Part shown: piece after piece, positions 16,987-25,202 of the stretch
How positions within the stretch are numbered: the first letter of the stretch is position 1
How the letters are laid out: each line of letters starts with the position of its first letter
Source of the DNA: Leisingera aquaemixtae
GTDB taxonomy: Bacteria > Pseudomonadota > Alphaproteobacteria > Rhodobacterales > Rhodobacteraceae
Reading direction: 5' to 3'
Length of the DNA stretch: 64,000 bases
Assembly (NCBI RefSeq): GCF_019801145.1
Contig: NZ_JAHVJQ010000008.1
Coordinates: 1-64,000, forward strand
Made by a program: the position numbers and the translations under genes
Notes under the pieces: model-generated
Told to the model about the DNA's origin: nothing
Seen by the model: only the letters and a program-made list of their open reading frames with translations
Databases searched by the model: none

Positions 16987-18378
16987 TCAATAGGCGCCGC
17001 GGCCGGAAACAACCGCGCCAAATGTTCTGAGAATGAGCTGGAGGTTCAGCTTGAGCGAGCGGGCTTTGATGTAGCCGAGATCCATCTCAATCATTTCCTT
17101 GAAGCCGACAGAGGCCCGGCCTGACACCTGCCAGACGCCGGTGATGCCCGGTTTGACCTGCAGGCGGCCAAGCGCCCGGGGCGGGTAATCTGCGACCTCG
17201 CACGGCAGCGCCGGGCGGGGGCCGACGATAGACATATCCCCGCGCAGCACGTTGAACAATTGCGGCAGCTCGTCGATGGAGGTCCGGCGCAGCCAGCGGC
17301 CGACACGGGTGATCCGCGGATCCTGGCGCGACTTGAAGCAGAGTCCGTCCCGGTCTGAGTCGTTCAGGATCTCCGCCCGCCGGGTTTCGGCATCAGCAGT
17401 CATCGAGCGGAACTTGTAAATGGTAAAGGTCTTGCCGTTCAGCCCGACCCGCGTCTGTTTGAAAATCGCCGCCCCCTTGCTGTCTGCCCTGACTGCAAGC
17501 GCTGCCAGCAGCAGCAAGGGTGACAGCAGCAGCAGCGCCGAAAGTGCAACTGTGATATCAAGCGCGCGCTGCTGGACGTCGGCGAGGCGCTTCCGCCGCA
17601 GCGCAGCCAGTCCGGCATGAGCCAGGAAGCTGACGTTACCGGTCAGGTAGCGGCGTGCCATCCGGCGCGGCTCCATAGCCAGCCGCCAGACCCACTCCAT
17701 CCTTGCCGCCCTGACCGGTTCCGGCGCCCGTGCAACCGAGCCCGACAGAAAGTCGAACAGCGCGCCCACTCCAAGGGTAAGATCGGCCTTCAGGTCATCA
17801 GCATGGCGGTGCAGCCACAGCTCCTGCATCGGCACGCCAAGCGCGACCAGCACGACGTCGGCGCCGCTTTCGTTGATGTCCGCGATAACGGCCTGGGTGT
17901 CCCGTGCTCCCTGATACCCGTCGCGGGTGCCAGCAATGCGCAGACCGGGGATGTCATAGACCAGCCGCGCCGCGGCTGCATCCGCAACTCCCGGCCGCCC
18001 GCCGAACAGGTAGACCGATTTGCCCATGCTGGCCGCACGCTGCAACAGCTGCGGCACAAAGTCGGTGCCGTTCAAATTGGCCGTCAGAGAATGACCGGTG
18101 AACTTTGCCGCCAGTTCAACTCCGATACCATCAGGCAGAAGGATATCCGCCCCGGCGACAGCCTCGGCATAGTGCGGGTCGCGGCGGCGGATATTGCAGC
18201 AATGCGCGTTCATGAAGAAAGCGCGCCGGCGGCCAGGCGACAGCAGCTTGGCAACAGCCTGATCAGCGCTGCTGTCAACCAGATGGAGGTCCAGAGCAGG
18301 CAGGTAAGCCGTGTTCAGGCGGTCGGTTTTGACTGCTGGGGCAGCACCGAAACTGGAAGAGGAATATGCAAGTGTCAT
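16987..18378 (-). CDS. WecG/TagA glycosyltransferase fused to a WcaJ-type initiating sugar transferase
   Basis: A 463-residue two-domain protein. Residues about 25-235 are a WecG/TagA/CpsF glycosyltransferase (NAHCCNIRRRDPHYAEAVAG, DILLPDGIGVELAAKFTG, VALGVPMQELWLHRHA). Residues about 265-463 are a bacterial sugar transferase: one membrane segment (LSALLLLSPLLLLAALAV), then KQTRVGLNGKTFTIYKFRSM, SIDELPQLFNVLRGDMSIVG and KPGITGVWQVSGR. The second domain would transfer a phosphosugar to undecaprenyl phosphate and the first would add the next sugar, so one chain could start the lipid-linked unit. The gene is divergent from the response regulator. Confidence 0.9.
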   Translation of the reverse strand: MTLAYSSSSFGAAPAVKTDRLNTAYLPALDLHLVDSSADQAVAKLLSPGRRRAFFMNAHCCNIRRRDPHYAEAVAGADILLPDGIGVELAAKFTGHSLTANLNGTDFVPQLLQRAASMGKSVYLFGGRPGVADAAAARLVYDIPGLRIAGTRDGYQGARDTQAVIADINESGADVVLVALGVPMQELWLHRHADDLKADLTLGVGALFDFLSGSVARAPEPVRAARMEWVWRLAMEPRRMARRYLTGNVSFLAHAGLAALRRKRLADVQQRALDITVALSALLLLSPLLLLAALAVRADSKGAAIFKQTRVGLNGKTFTIYKFRSMTADAETRRAEILNDSDRDGLCFKSRQDPRITRVGRWLRRTSIDELPQLFNVLRGDMSIVGPRPALPCEVADYPPRALGRLQVKPGITGVWQVSGRASVGFKEMIEMDLGYIKARSLKLNLQLILRTFGAVVSGRGAY

Positions 18379-18625
18379 CTGCTAAGTCCTTGAGCTGTCA
18401 TTGGTTGCTCTCAGGCTGTTGTAGGCGGCCGCTCCTCTCAACGGAGCGGGAGGACAGGTCGCGGGTCCGTTGGCATCCCCGGCTTGCCTTGCGGCGTGCG
18501 AACCTATCCGCCCGGATCAGAAACTATCCAAATGCTTTCCAAGCTGCGGCGAATACGCACGACTTTTGCCGTGCAAGCGCCGCATTCACGCGGTACGTGT
18601 AGAGGAAGGGATCAAGGAGCATGTT

Positions 18626-19240
18626 ATGAGAGTACTGATTGCCGATGACCACGACCTGCTGCGTGACACGCTTGTTCTGTTCCTGGAGGGGCAAGGGGCC
18701 ATCAAGACCAGTACTGCGGCGGATCTGGATCAGGCATGCAAGCTGATCGAGACCGAAGATCCCTTTGATCTGATCCTGTTGGATCTGAATATGCCCGGCA
18801 TGAACGGGCTGGCTGGCCTCAAGCGGGCGATGGCCATGAGAAACGGACAGCGGGTTGCTCTGATGTCCGGTGCGGCAACCCGCCAGATCGCTGAACAGGC
18901 GCTGGAGGCCGGCGCCGCCGGGTTTGTCCCAAAGACCCTGCCGGCAAAATCAATGATCAATGCAGTCAAGTTCATGGCGATGGGGGAGCAATATGCACCC
19001 ATTGATTTCATGACCGCCACGGACCCGGAAACGGACCACCCGCTGGCCGAAAAACTTTCACCTCGCGAGCTTCAGGTTCTGAAAGGCCTGACCGAGGGCA
19101 AGTCCAACAAGGAAATCGCCCGCGATCTGGACATTACCGAACCGACAGTGAAACTGCACATGAAAACGCTGTACCGAAAGCTGGAAGTGGCAAACCGCAC
19201 CCAGGCAGCACTGGCCGCACGCGAGGTCGGACTGTTCTGA
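18626..19240 (+). CDS. LuxR/NarL-type response regulator
   Basis: A 204-residue regulator. The receiver domain starts MRVLIADDHDLLRDTLVLF and has the phosphorylation site in LILLDLNMPGMNG; the switch lysine is in FVPKTLPAKS. The C-terminal HTH reads LSPRELQVLKGLTEGKSNKE and then IARDLDITEPTVKLHMKTLY. The ATG at 18626 is chosen because AAGGAG lies 6 bp upstream; the longer open frame has an unlikely N-terminus. It is the only response regulator in the locus, so it probably receives phosphate from the HPt domain of the hybrid kinase and controls the polysaccharide genes. Confidence 0.9.
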   Translation: MRVLIADDHDLLRDTLVLFLEGQGAIKTSTAADLDQACKLIETEDPFDLILLDLNMPGMNGLAGLKRAMAMRNGQRVALMSGAATRQIAEQALEAGAAGFVPKTLPAKSMINAVKFMAMGEQYAPIDFMTATDPETDHPLAEKLSPRELQVLKGLTEGKSNKEIARDLDITEPTVKLHMKTLYRKLEVANRTQAALAAREVGLF

Positions 19241-19371
19241 CTGCCTGCGGGGGCGCAGTCCTAAAACCTACTCCAACGGATAGCCGCGAATACGGATGCG
19301 CACCGGGATAGCCTTGCGCGCAGGCGCGGCGGGCAAAGCGCCGGGATAGTCTCTGGTTGAAGGAGACTGAC

Positions 19372-20817
19372 ATGCTGCAGAAACTTGCCGGAAAATTTGA
19401 TGCTCCGCGGCGGCTTTGGCACCGGATATCCCTCCGCCGCATCATCGTCGGCGGGCGTTTGGGCGACACCAGCCGCATCCGCCGCTACCTGGCATTCTTG
19501 CTGCTTGGGCTGGCACTGGTCTGGGCGCCGATCAACGGCTACCTGCAAACCGCACCGCTTGCCTTCAAATCGCATGCGTCGCTCATCCTGCCAGGGTCCG
19601 GGGCGTCGGCCTCAATGAACCTCAATGGTATCGGGCAGGCGTCCTCCTATGCCAATTCCGCATTTGCCAGCAACTCCGTCAGCCCGACCGAAACATACAA
19701 GCGCCTGATCGGTGCTGACCGTATCCTCGCCGCGGCTGCTGGCGCGATGGGACTGAGCCGCCGTGAATTCGGCAAACCGCGGATCCGGCTGGTGGACCAG
19801 ACCAGCCTCATTCACATCGAAATGACGGGGCCCAGTGCAGAAAACGCCCAGCAGCGCGGCAATGCCCTGCTGCAGGCCTTCTTCGAAGAACTGGACGCGC
19901 TGCGCAAGGATGAGCAAGCCACCCGCGAGGACAGCGGTCTGGCCGCCATTGGTGATTACCAGAGTTCGGTAGCGGTCACACGCTCTGACATCGGCAAACT
20001 TCAGAAATCCTCCGGGCTGCTGTCTGGCGAGGAGTTCGATGCAATGGTCGAAGACACCCGCGAACTGGAAGGCCGGGTTGAGGACATTGCCGGTATTCTT
20101 GAGGAAAAGACACAAAGCGTTGCCGCGCTTGAGCAAACCTTGGGCATCCAGGCCTCCGCCGCGGCCGCAACCCTGAAACTCTTTGCCGATGCAGACTTTC
20201 TCGCTCTGGAAGACGAAAGCGCCATCCATGCTGCAAAACTGGCCGAAGCCCGTGCGTCTTACGGTGAAGGGCACCCGAAGGTGCAAGCCGCACGTGCAGC
20301 CCAGGCTGCGGCGGAACACAGTGCAAGCCAACAGGCAGCGGCAGTGACAGGTATCCAAATTGATGAGCTGAAAAGGCTTGATCTGGCCCCGGACGGAGCG
20401 CGGGCAGAGTTGTTGGCTCAGCTTGTGCGGATGGATGCAGAGCGCATGGGCACAACCCGGCAGTATGAAGCTTTGGCTCAGCGTCTGGTTTTCGAGCAGA
20501 CCCGGCTGCAACAACTGGCGGCTAGCGCAGCACGGCTGAAGGATTTGCAGCGAGATTTCTCTGTGGCTGAAGCAGTGTTTGCTTCTGCCATCGCCCGAAC
20601 CCAGTCGACGAAATCGGATGTTTATGCCTCATACCCGCTGGTTCAGATACTCGAAAACCCGTCCCTTCCCGAACGCCCCTCTTCGCCTGACCGTAAGCTC
20701 GCCTTTGCCGCCGGGGTGGCGGCCACCTTCATGCTGCTGATCGCTCTGTTGCTGGGCTGGATCAGATCCGCGGTCATCGGCCGTCTTTTGGCCGCGCCCA
20801 AGGCAGCCGAAGCATGA
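19372..20817 (+). CDS. Wzz/GumC-like polysaccharide chain-length and export protein
   Basis: A 481-residue inner-membrane protein. One membrane helix lies near residues 42-62 (YLAFLLLGLALVWAPI). A long periplasmic coiled-coil region (about 150-400) follows, then a second helix near 445-470 (LAFAAGVAATFMLLIALLLG) preceded by the proline-rich PSLPERPSSPDRK typical of Wzz proteins. There is no C-terminal tyrosine kinase, as in GumC. AAGGAG 6 bp before the ATG at 19372 fixes the start. It would bridge to the Wza channel. It overlaps the following gene by 4 bp. Confidence 0.85.
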   Translation: MLQKLAGKFDAPRRLWHRISLRRIIVGGRLGDTSRIRRYLAFLLLGLALVWAPINGYLQTAPLAFKSHASLILPGSGASASMNLNGIGQASSYANSAFASNSVSPTETYKRLIGADRILAAAAGAMGLSRREFGKPRIRLVDQTSLIHIEMTGPSAENAQQRGNALLQAFFEELDALRKDEQATREDSGLAAIGDYQSSVAVTRSDIGKLQKSSGLLSGEEFDAMVEDTRELEGRVEDIAGILEEKTQSVAALEQTLGIQASAAAATLKLFADADFLALEDESAIHAAKLAEARASYGEGHPKVQAARAAQAAAEHSASQQAAAVTGIQIDELKRLDLAPDGARAELLAQLVRMDAERMGTTRQYEALAQRLVFEQTRLQQLAASAARLKDLQRDFSVAEAVFASAIARTQSTKSDVYASYPLVQILENPSLPERPSSPDRKLAFAAGVAATFMLLIALLLGWIRSAVIGRLLAAPKAAEA

Positions 20818-22070
20818 CCCCGCAAAACCCGGCAGAGCGGATGATCTACCGCTCCATGGTTCTGACTTGGCCCTTCTACGCCGTTGGTGCGCTATACGTC
20901 GTGGGTCCGGTGCTGGCCTGGGTTCTCGGCGCGTTAGCGGTGCTGGCTCTCTACCTTGGCCCGGCGTTCCGGCCGGATCTGCGTGCAACCGGTCCGGTTC
21001 CGGTGCTGATCTGGGCCTGGATCATCGGTATGGCCGTTATGCTGGTTGCGCTGTGGATCGGGCACCTCGACTGGGGCCTCGGCTTTAAAAAGACAATCAA
21101 GTCCTCAATCGGCTGGGCCAAGGGCTGGGCGCTGCTGGCCCTGTTCCCGCTGGTTGGCGCGGTGCTGCCGATCCGCCGCGAGGTTCTGATCCGCGGGCAA
21201 TGCGTGATCGGGGCCTGGACGCTGGCGCTGGCACCGGTTCTGCTGGCAGCGCCCTACCTTGGCCTTCCCGAACGTGTCTTCACCTCACCGCTGAAGGCAG
21301 TTGGCGGGCCGGGGCCGGAGTATTTCAGTCTTTACCTGTTCACCTACGATCCGGCCAGCTGGACACCGCGCTGGCAATTCTATGCCCCCTGGTCGCCCTT
21401 CGCGGCGCTGCTGGGGGTCATCATGGTGCTGTTTGCGCTGGAGGAGAAAAACCGAAAGTGGATGCTGGCCGGTGTGGCCGCCGGGGTCCTGATGATTTTG
21501 GCATCAAAATCGCGGATGGGGCTGGTGGGGCTGATGGCCTGTACCGTTGCACCGCGCATGATGCCCCTGATCCTGCGCGGCTGGGCCTGGCATGTAACGG
21601 CTGGGCTGACAGCGTCTCTGGCGGTGACCGGCAGCACATTGGCGGCGCTGGCTGGCGATGCGGTGGCCGCATTCAAGGGGGCGAGGGCCGACAGCACCCG
21701 GGTCCGTGAAACACTGCAACGGATCGCCAGCGAGCGCTGGCAGAACGAAGCCTTCTGGTTTGGCCACGGCACAGTTCAACCCGGGTCCCATGCCGTGGAA
21801 TACATGCCCATCGGCAGCCATCACACTTGGTACGGGCTGCTGTTCGTCAAAGGTGCTGCCGGTTTTGCCGCACTGCTCATTCCGCTGGTTTGGCACATCG
21901 GTTTTGTCATGGCGGATGCAGCAAAACACGCGCGCGGCCGCCTGCCGCTGGGAATACTGATGACAATGGTGCTGCTCTCTTTCGGGGAGAATATTGAAAT
22001 CGAAGCCTATATGCTTTGGCCGGGCCTGATCCTGCTTGGTGTGCATCTTCGCGAAGCCGGGGCGGCTTAG
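20814..22070 (+). CDS. O-antigen polymerase/ligase-like membrane protein
   Basis: A 418-residue polytopic membrane protein with about ten hydrophobic segments and a larger periplasmic loop containing RIASERWQNEAFWFGHGT and PIGSHHTWYGLLFVKG. The HHTWYG element resembles the conserved H-x-x-x-G region of the Wzy/WaaL loop. In a locus with a flippase, Wza and Wzz-like proteins it most likely polymerises the repeat unit. It is translationally coupled (ATGA) to the preceding gene and ends the rightward operon. Confidence 0.8.
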   Translation: MTPQNPAERMIYRSMVLTWPFYAVGALYVVGPVLAWVLGALAVLALYLGPAFRPDLRATGPVPVLIWAWIIGMAVMLVALWIGHLDWGLGFKKTIKSSIGWAKGWALLALFPLVGAVLPIRREVLIRGQCVIGAWTLALAPVLLAAPYLGLPERVFTSPLKAVGGPGPEYFSLYLFTYDPASWTPRWQFYAPWSPFAALLGVIMVLFALEEKNRKWMLAGVAAGVLMILASKSRMGLVGLMACTVAPRMMPLILRGWAWHVTAGLTASLAVTGSTLAALAGDAVAAFKGARADSTRVRETLQRIASERWQNEAFWFGHGTVQPGSHAVEYMPIGSHHTWYGLLFVKGAAGFAALLIPLVWHIGFVMADAAKHARGRLPLGILMTMVLLSFGENIEIEAYMLWPGLILLGVHLREAGAA

Positions 22071-22147
22071 GCCAGTTGCGGTTTCCTGCCGGAAGAATTC
22101 GCCCGGCCCGCTGATGTCGCCGCAACTGCAGCACCGATCACGCGTCT

Positions 22148-22171
22148 GCGGCGAAAGACCGGTTTGTCCCG
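22148..22171. repeat. 24-bp dispersed repeat, copy 1
   Basis: The sequence GCGGCGAAAG-A-CCGGTTTGTCCCG recurs at 24598-24621 with a single mismatch. It sits in the 273-bp gap before the XRE gene. I see no other feature in that gap. The function is unknown. Confidence 0.6.
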
Positions 22172-22349
22172 TCAACGTCAGTTCGTGCCTACCCGCCGTG
22201 AAGCCTGAGTAGTTGCAGGTTTGTGTCCAATAAAGGAGGCGCCTCATGCGTCCTGGCTCTCAAAGGCTCTGCAAAAAGGAAAATCAAATTTGAAGCGCGT
22301 TGCTGGATATGGTAGCTGCACCTAAAGTTGCACGCTAGGGAATGTGTCT

Positions 22350-22712
22350 ATGCCTCATCCAGTTGACGTTCATGTCGGTAAGCGAATTCGCCATCGGCGC
22401 TGGCTTGTTGGGAAAACCCAGCAGGAATTAGCTTCAGAGGTTGGCGTAAAATTCCAGCAAGTCCAGAAGTACGAAACAGGAGCGAACCGTGTCAGTGCTT
22501 CGCGTCTATGGGAGATTGCTGCCGCACTTGACGTGGATGTCACGCACTTCTTCGAAGGCTTGAACAGTGCCGAAAGCACGTCGGGTGAAAAGCACCTTTC
22601 CGCGGATGTAGTGCAGGCAAAGGAAGCTGTAGATCTTGTCAGGACGTTTTTTAGCATTCCAGAAGAGCAGCGTGCTCAGCTTTCAAGCCTGGCCAAAGTG
22701 CTTGCGGTTTAA
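22350..22712 (+). CDS. XRE-family regulator, PraR/SinR-like
   Basis: A 120-residue DNA-binding protein. The N-terminal helix-turn-helix reads VHVGKRIRHRRWLVGKTQQE and then GVKFQQVQKYETGANRVSAS, followed by ALDVDVTHFFEGL. This is the pattern of the small alphaproteobacterial XRE regulators that include rhizobial PraR. The C-terminal 50 residues are acidic and probably mediate dimer formation. The ATG at 22350 has AGGGA 9 bp upstream; a GTG at 22344 is the alternative. Target genes cannot be inferred. Confidence 0.85.
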   Translation: MPHPVDVHVGKRIRHRRWLVGKTQQELASEVGVKFQQVQKYETGANRVSASRLWEIAAALDVDVTHFFEGLNSAESTSGEKHLSADVVQAKEAVDLVRTFFSIPEEQRAQLSSLAKVLAV

Positions 22713-22736
22713 GTAGAGCGAAGCCCAGTCAAAGAG

Positions 22737-22763
22737 CCGCGGGCGCCGTTCTAGCGCCCGCGG
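22737..22763 (+). terminator. Strong GC hairpin after the XRE gene
   Basis: CCGCGGGCGC and GCGCCCGCGG form a perfect 10-bp stem around a 7-base loop, 25 bp after the XRE stop. No T-run follows, so it is either a weak intrinsic terminator or an RNA 3'-end stabilising hairpin. Confidence 0.6.
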
Positions 22764-22790
22764 CAATTGAAAGAGTCCAGTAAGGGAGAA

Positions 22791-22925
22791 GGGCTGCCCG
22801 CTGTACTCGTTACCGGATCAACGATTGACCGCGGGCACCACCCCATCGGGCACTAGGGTATAAGGGTGATGTGCGCCCTTGGTTGAAGGCGACCACCGTG
22901 GTTTTGCCTAGGTGTTTGATCCCAG
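22791..22925. repeat. About 135-bp repeat, copy 1 (IS481 leader-like)
   Basis: This stretch (cores CTCGTTACC, CCACCCCATCGGGC, TTGAAGGCG, TTGCCTAG) recurs at 24161-24295 with roughly 80% identity by eye. Copy 1 lies directly before the IS481 transposase fragment, so the repeat is probably one end of that element. The two copies bracket three small genes. Confidence 0.75.
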
Positions 22926-22968
22926 GGTTTGATGGTGCGATCCATTCGATTGAATGGAAGGATGCTTT

Positions 22969-23214
22969 ATGGGACAGATACGTCACGGCTGCGCCACGAC
23001 AACGCACGCCATCCGAGCAACAATACAGCGATCGCAAGCTTCGAACGCGGAGCTGAGCCGCGAGCTTGGCATCAACGTCAAGACCGTAGCCAAGTGGCGA
23101 AAGCGTCAAACGGTCGAGGACAGAAAGACAGGCCCAAAGGAGCCGAACTCGACTGTTCTAAGCAAAGATGAAGAGGCAATGATCGTTGCCTTCCGGCGGC
23201 ATACTTTCCCTGCC
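22969..23214 (+). pseudogene. IS481-family transposase, 5' fragment
   Basis: The frame starts MGQIRHGCATTTHAIRATIQ and continues with ASNAELSRELGINVKTVAKW, the helix-turn-helix start of IS481-family transposases, up to DEEAMIVAFRRHT. There the similarity ends, where family members continue into the integrase core. The catalytic domain is missing. The frame stays open to 23583 with an unrelated acidic sequence. Confidence 0.85.
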
Positions 23215-23583
23215 GATGGTGGAGACGTGATTTCCAATGACGGTGAGGTCATTAGAACATATACCTGTGATGACAATGACTACTGTGAGTTCAGCCCGAA
23301 TGGATCGGAGGTCTCGATAATCTCGGGATACCAAGTCGGGCCATTTTGTAGCGACATTGACGAATGGCACCAAAAGCAAGAGTCCATGCAAGGAGAGCGG
23401 GGGGCGTTTGATCGTCGAGCGGCCTGCAGCGGTAATTTAACTAAAAGTGGTGCAGGCCGCTCTGCCCCGTCCTTCCTTCCCCCAAATGAAGATCGGGATG
23501 CAAGGCGACATAGCGCAGAAACGGAATGTGTCCAGAAGCGGAGTGTGCAACCCGCAGGACCAATTAGTCCACCAACTGGTTAA
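23215..23583 (+). other. Unrecognised open frame joined to the IS481 fragment
   Basis: After FRRHT the frame runs on for about 122 codons without a stop. Its first half is acidic (DGGDVISNDGEVIRTYTCDD, then NDYCEFSPNGSEVS) and looks like a genuine protein fragment, not a shadow frame. It has no start of its own with a clear ribosome-binding site. It is probably a piece of a foreign gene joined to the transposase by deletion. I see nothing in 23584-23686. Confidence 0.35.
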
Positions 23584-23686
23584 CTCGTGGGTTGCAGCCC
23601 CATGTCTCCATGAGGCTTATTGTAAGTAGCGCTGGCTAAAAGTTGATCAACTAAGGCTGGTTGGAGTTCAGTAAGGGGGAGGAAGG

Positions 23687-23860
23687 GTGTTCCATTTATT
23701 CAGCAACGCCAGTGAAGCTTGGGCCGAGTTCGAGTGTCCTGTGTGCTCTATTGATATGGATTTCGAGCTGAGCGAAGTGCCGGCCGAGGGTGAGGTGTTC
23801 GAATGCCCGAACTGCGCGGCCCACCTGGTTGTGCAGCATCTAAAGAGTGAAGCCAGCTAG
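23687..23860 (+). CDS. Small zinc-ribbon protein, LysW-like (57 aa)
   Basis: A GTG-started frame with a strong ribosome-binding site (AGGGGGAGG just upstream). It has FECPVC at about residues 15-20 and FECPNCAAHL at about 38-47, two CPxC knuckles 20 residues apart that would bind one zinc. The pattern ECPVC...GEVFECPNC...L resembles the carrier protein LysW, but the C-terminal EDWGE tail that LysW uses to carry amino acids is absent; it ends HLKSEAS. It lies 13 bp before a small membrane-protein gene, so the two are probably co-transcribed. Confidence 0.7.
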   Translation: MFHLFSNASEAWAEFECPVCSIDMDFELSEVPAEGEVFECPNCAAHLVVQHLKSEAS

Positions 23861-23873
23861 GGAGAAAAGCTCA

Positions 23874-24134
23874 ATGCAGGACCTGCCCAACTTACAGCAG
23901 ATGGTTTTTTCCACAGTTTTGGGGGTGGCATTGCTTGTCCTCGTTAACCTCCTGCGGAAATTATTGTTTGAAGGTTTCATCGCCCGCGCAATTCCAGAGA
24001 CCCCAGAGCAGCGTTGGGAAAGGTTGAAGAAGGCAGCCTGGGCTCGGGGGCGGGAGCTAGTTTATTTTCTCGCCGGGGCAGCTTCTTCAGTGTTTTCGCC
24101 TGAGATCCGCGCCATCTTGGGCTTGGAAGGGTAG
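23874..24134 (+). CDS. Small membrane-anchored protein, unknown function
   Basis: An 86-residue protein starting MQDLPNLQQMVFSTVLG. One hydrophobic helix lies at about residues 9-28 (VFSTVLGVALLVLVNLL), followed by a charged segment PETPEQRWERLKKAAWARGR and a second mildly hydrophobic stretch. GGGAGA lies about 9 bp before the chosen ATG; an earlier ATG at 23847 would overlap the zinc-ribbon gene. No family is recognised. Its pairing with the zinc ribbon suggests a small two-protein unit. Confidence 0.55.
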   Translation: MQDLPNLQQMVFSTVLGVALLVLVNLLRKLLFEGFIARAIPETPEQRWERLKKAAWARGRELVYFLAGAASSVFSPEIRAILGLEG

Positions 24135-24160
24135 TCAAATTTGTGTCCAGATAAGGAGAG

Positions 24161-24295
24161 TTGCAGCCCGCGGCACTCGTTACCAGGTCAATGTTTGACT
24201 GCGGGAGCCACCCCATCGGGCGCTGGGGCAAAAGGGTGGTGAGCGCCCCTTTGTTGAAGGCGCCCACCGCGGTATTGCCTAGATACTTAGGGAGA
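24161..24295. repeat. About 135-bp repeat, copy 2 (IS481 leader-like)
   Basis: An imperfect direct copy of 22791-22925, here without any transposase after it. It suggests a second insertion or a duplication whose transposase was lost. Confidence 0.75.
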
Positions 24296-24335
24296 GCGGA
24301 AAATCTCCTAATACCCTTATGCGGTAGTTGGGTTA

Positions 24336-24355
24336 ACGAAGCGTTGTCGCTTCGT
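24336..24355 (+). promoter_or_regulatory. Hairpin before a small open frame
   Basis: ACGAAGCG and CGCTTCGT form a perfect 8-bp stem around TTGT, ending 11 bp before the AAAAGGAG ribosome-binding site of the frame at 24382. It could be a terminator of upstream transcription or a leader structure. Confidence 0.45.
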
Positions 24356-24381
24356 CGGAGATCCAGAAAAGGAGAATTGAC

Positions 24382-24555
24382 GTGCCGGTATTTACGAGCG
24401 AGGCGCGCAAGATCGCTGCCCAGTTTCCAAGCCTGAGTGGCGAAGAACGGCGCCACCTCATGGGAGAGATCGACCGCCTTGTGTCCGACAAGGTTGAGGC
24501 TGCCGCCGATATAGTAATGGCAGATGAACGCCTTGGCTGTGGCCGACATGGCTGA
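24382..24555 (+). CDS. Small hypothetical protein (57 aa), possibly truncated
   Basis: A GTG-started frame with AAAAGGAG 7 bp upstream. It reads VPVFTSEARKIAAQFPSLSG and then EERRHLMGEIDRLVSDKVEA, a normal-looking helical sequence, and ends in a different style (MADERLGCGRHG). The last dozen codons may derive from inserted DNA, so the original C-terminus may be lost. No family is recognised. Confidence 0.4.
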   Translation: MPVFTSEARKIAAQFPSLSGEERRHLMGEIDRLVSDKVEAAADIVMADERLGCGRHG

Positions 24556-24597
24556 GCGCTGCGCATAGCGGACTAGTGGGAGCACCCAGGCTGCACG

Positions 24598-24621
24598 TGC
24601 GGCGAAAGCCCGGTTTGTCCC
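24598..24621. repeat. 24-bp dispersed repeat, copy 2
   Basis: GCGGCGAAAG-C-CCGGTTTGTCCCG, one mismatch from the copy at 22148. Between 24556 and 24842 I see no gene. Confidence 0.6.
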
Positions 24622-24842
24622 GCTTCTGCTCTTGAAATGCTGCACTATGCACCAACGGCCGGTTTGGGGAAGCTGCACTGCCGCATGCGGAAGTCCGATG
24701 GATGACTGCAAAGGGCCGGTCGTGCCTATTGCCCTGCCCGAGGAGCCACGACTGTGCAAAGGTCGCTGTCTGCGCTTCGCTGCCAACGGTGCAGGAGGCA
24801 GCATTAGCCAGGACCGCCGCCGCCTGGCGGATGGCTGCTTTG

Positions 24843-25202
24843 GTTCAAGCACCTCACCTCGGTCATCGGCGTAGGCGAAACGGCGGCGGCGCATTTTCCT
24901 GCAGAGCTGTTCTTACCCGAATGGTTCAACAGACCGGAGGAGGTCACATCCTATCTCGGTCTTGCCCCCGTCGTCAGGTCGAGCGGCAGAAGCCCTACAA
25001 GAGCAAAGCCGCGCCCGGTCAGGCAGAAACGCTTGCGCGGCATATTGGTCGAAGCGGCATGACAATGGACCTGGCACGATCCAGAGGCAAAGGCCATCTA
25101 CAATCACTATTTTGCGAAGCATGGGATCGGGTAAAATGCCATTGTCGCCGTTGCTCGCAAGCTCGCGATCCAGCTCTGGCGCACGGCGATGGAAACACCA
25201 CC
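24843..25202 (+). pseudogene. IS110-family transposase, 3' fragment
   Basis: The frame reads FKHLTSVIGVGETAAAHFPA, then EEVTSYLGLAPVVRSSG and RQKRLRGILVEAA, followed by TGA. It continues in frame with KAIYNHYFAKHGIG, TAA and AVARKLAIQLWRTAMETPP. This is the C-terminal (transposase_20) domain of IS110 elements with two in-frame stops. The N-terminal DEDD domain is absent here, although an N-terminal IS110 fragment lies at 28487. No gene is seen in 25203-25508. Confidence 0.85.
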
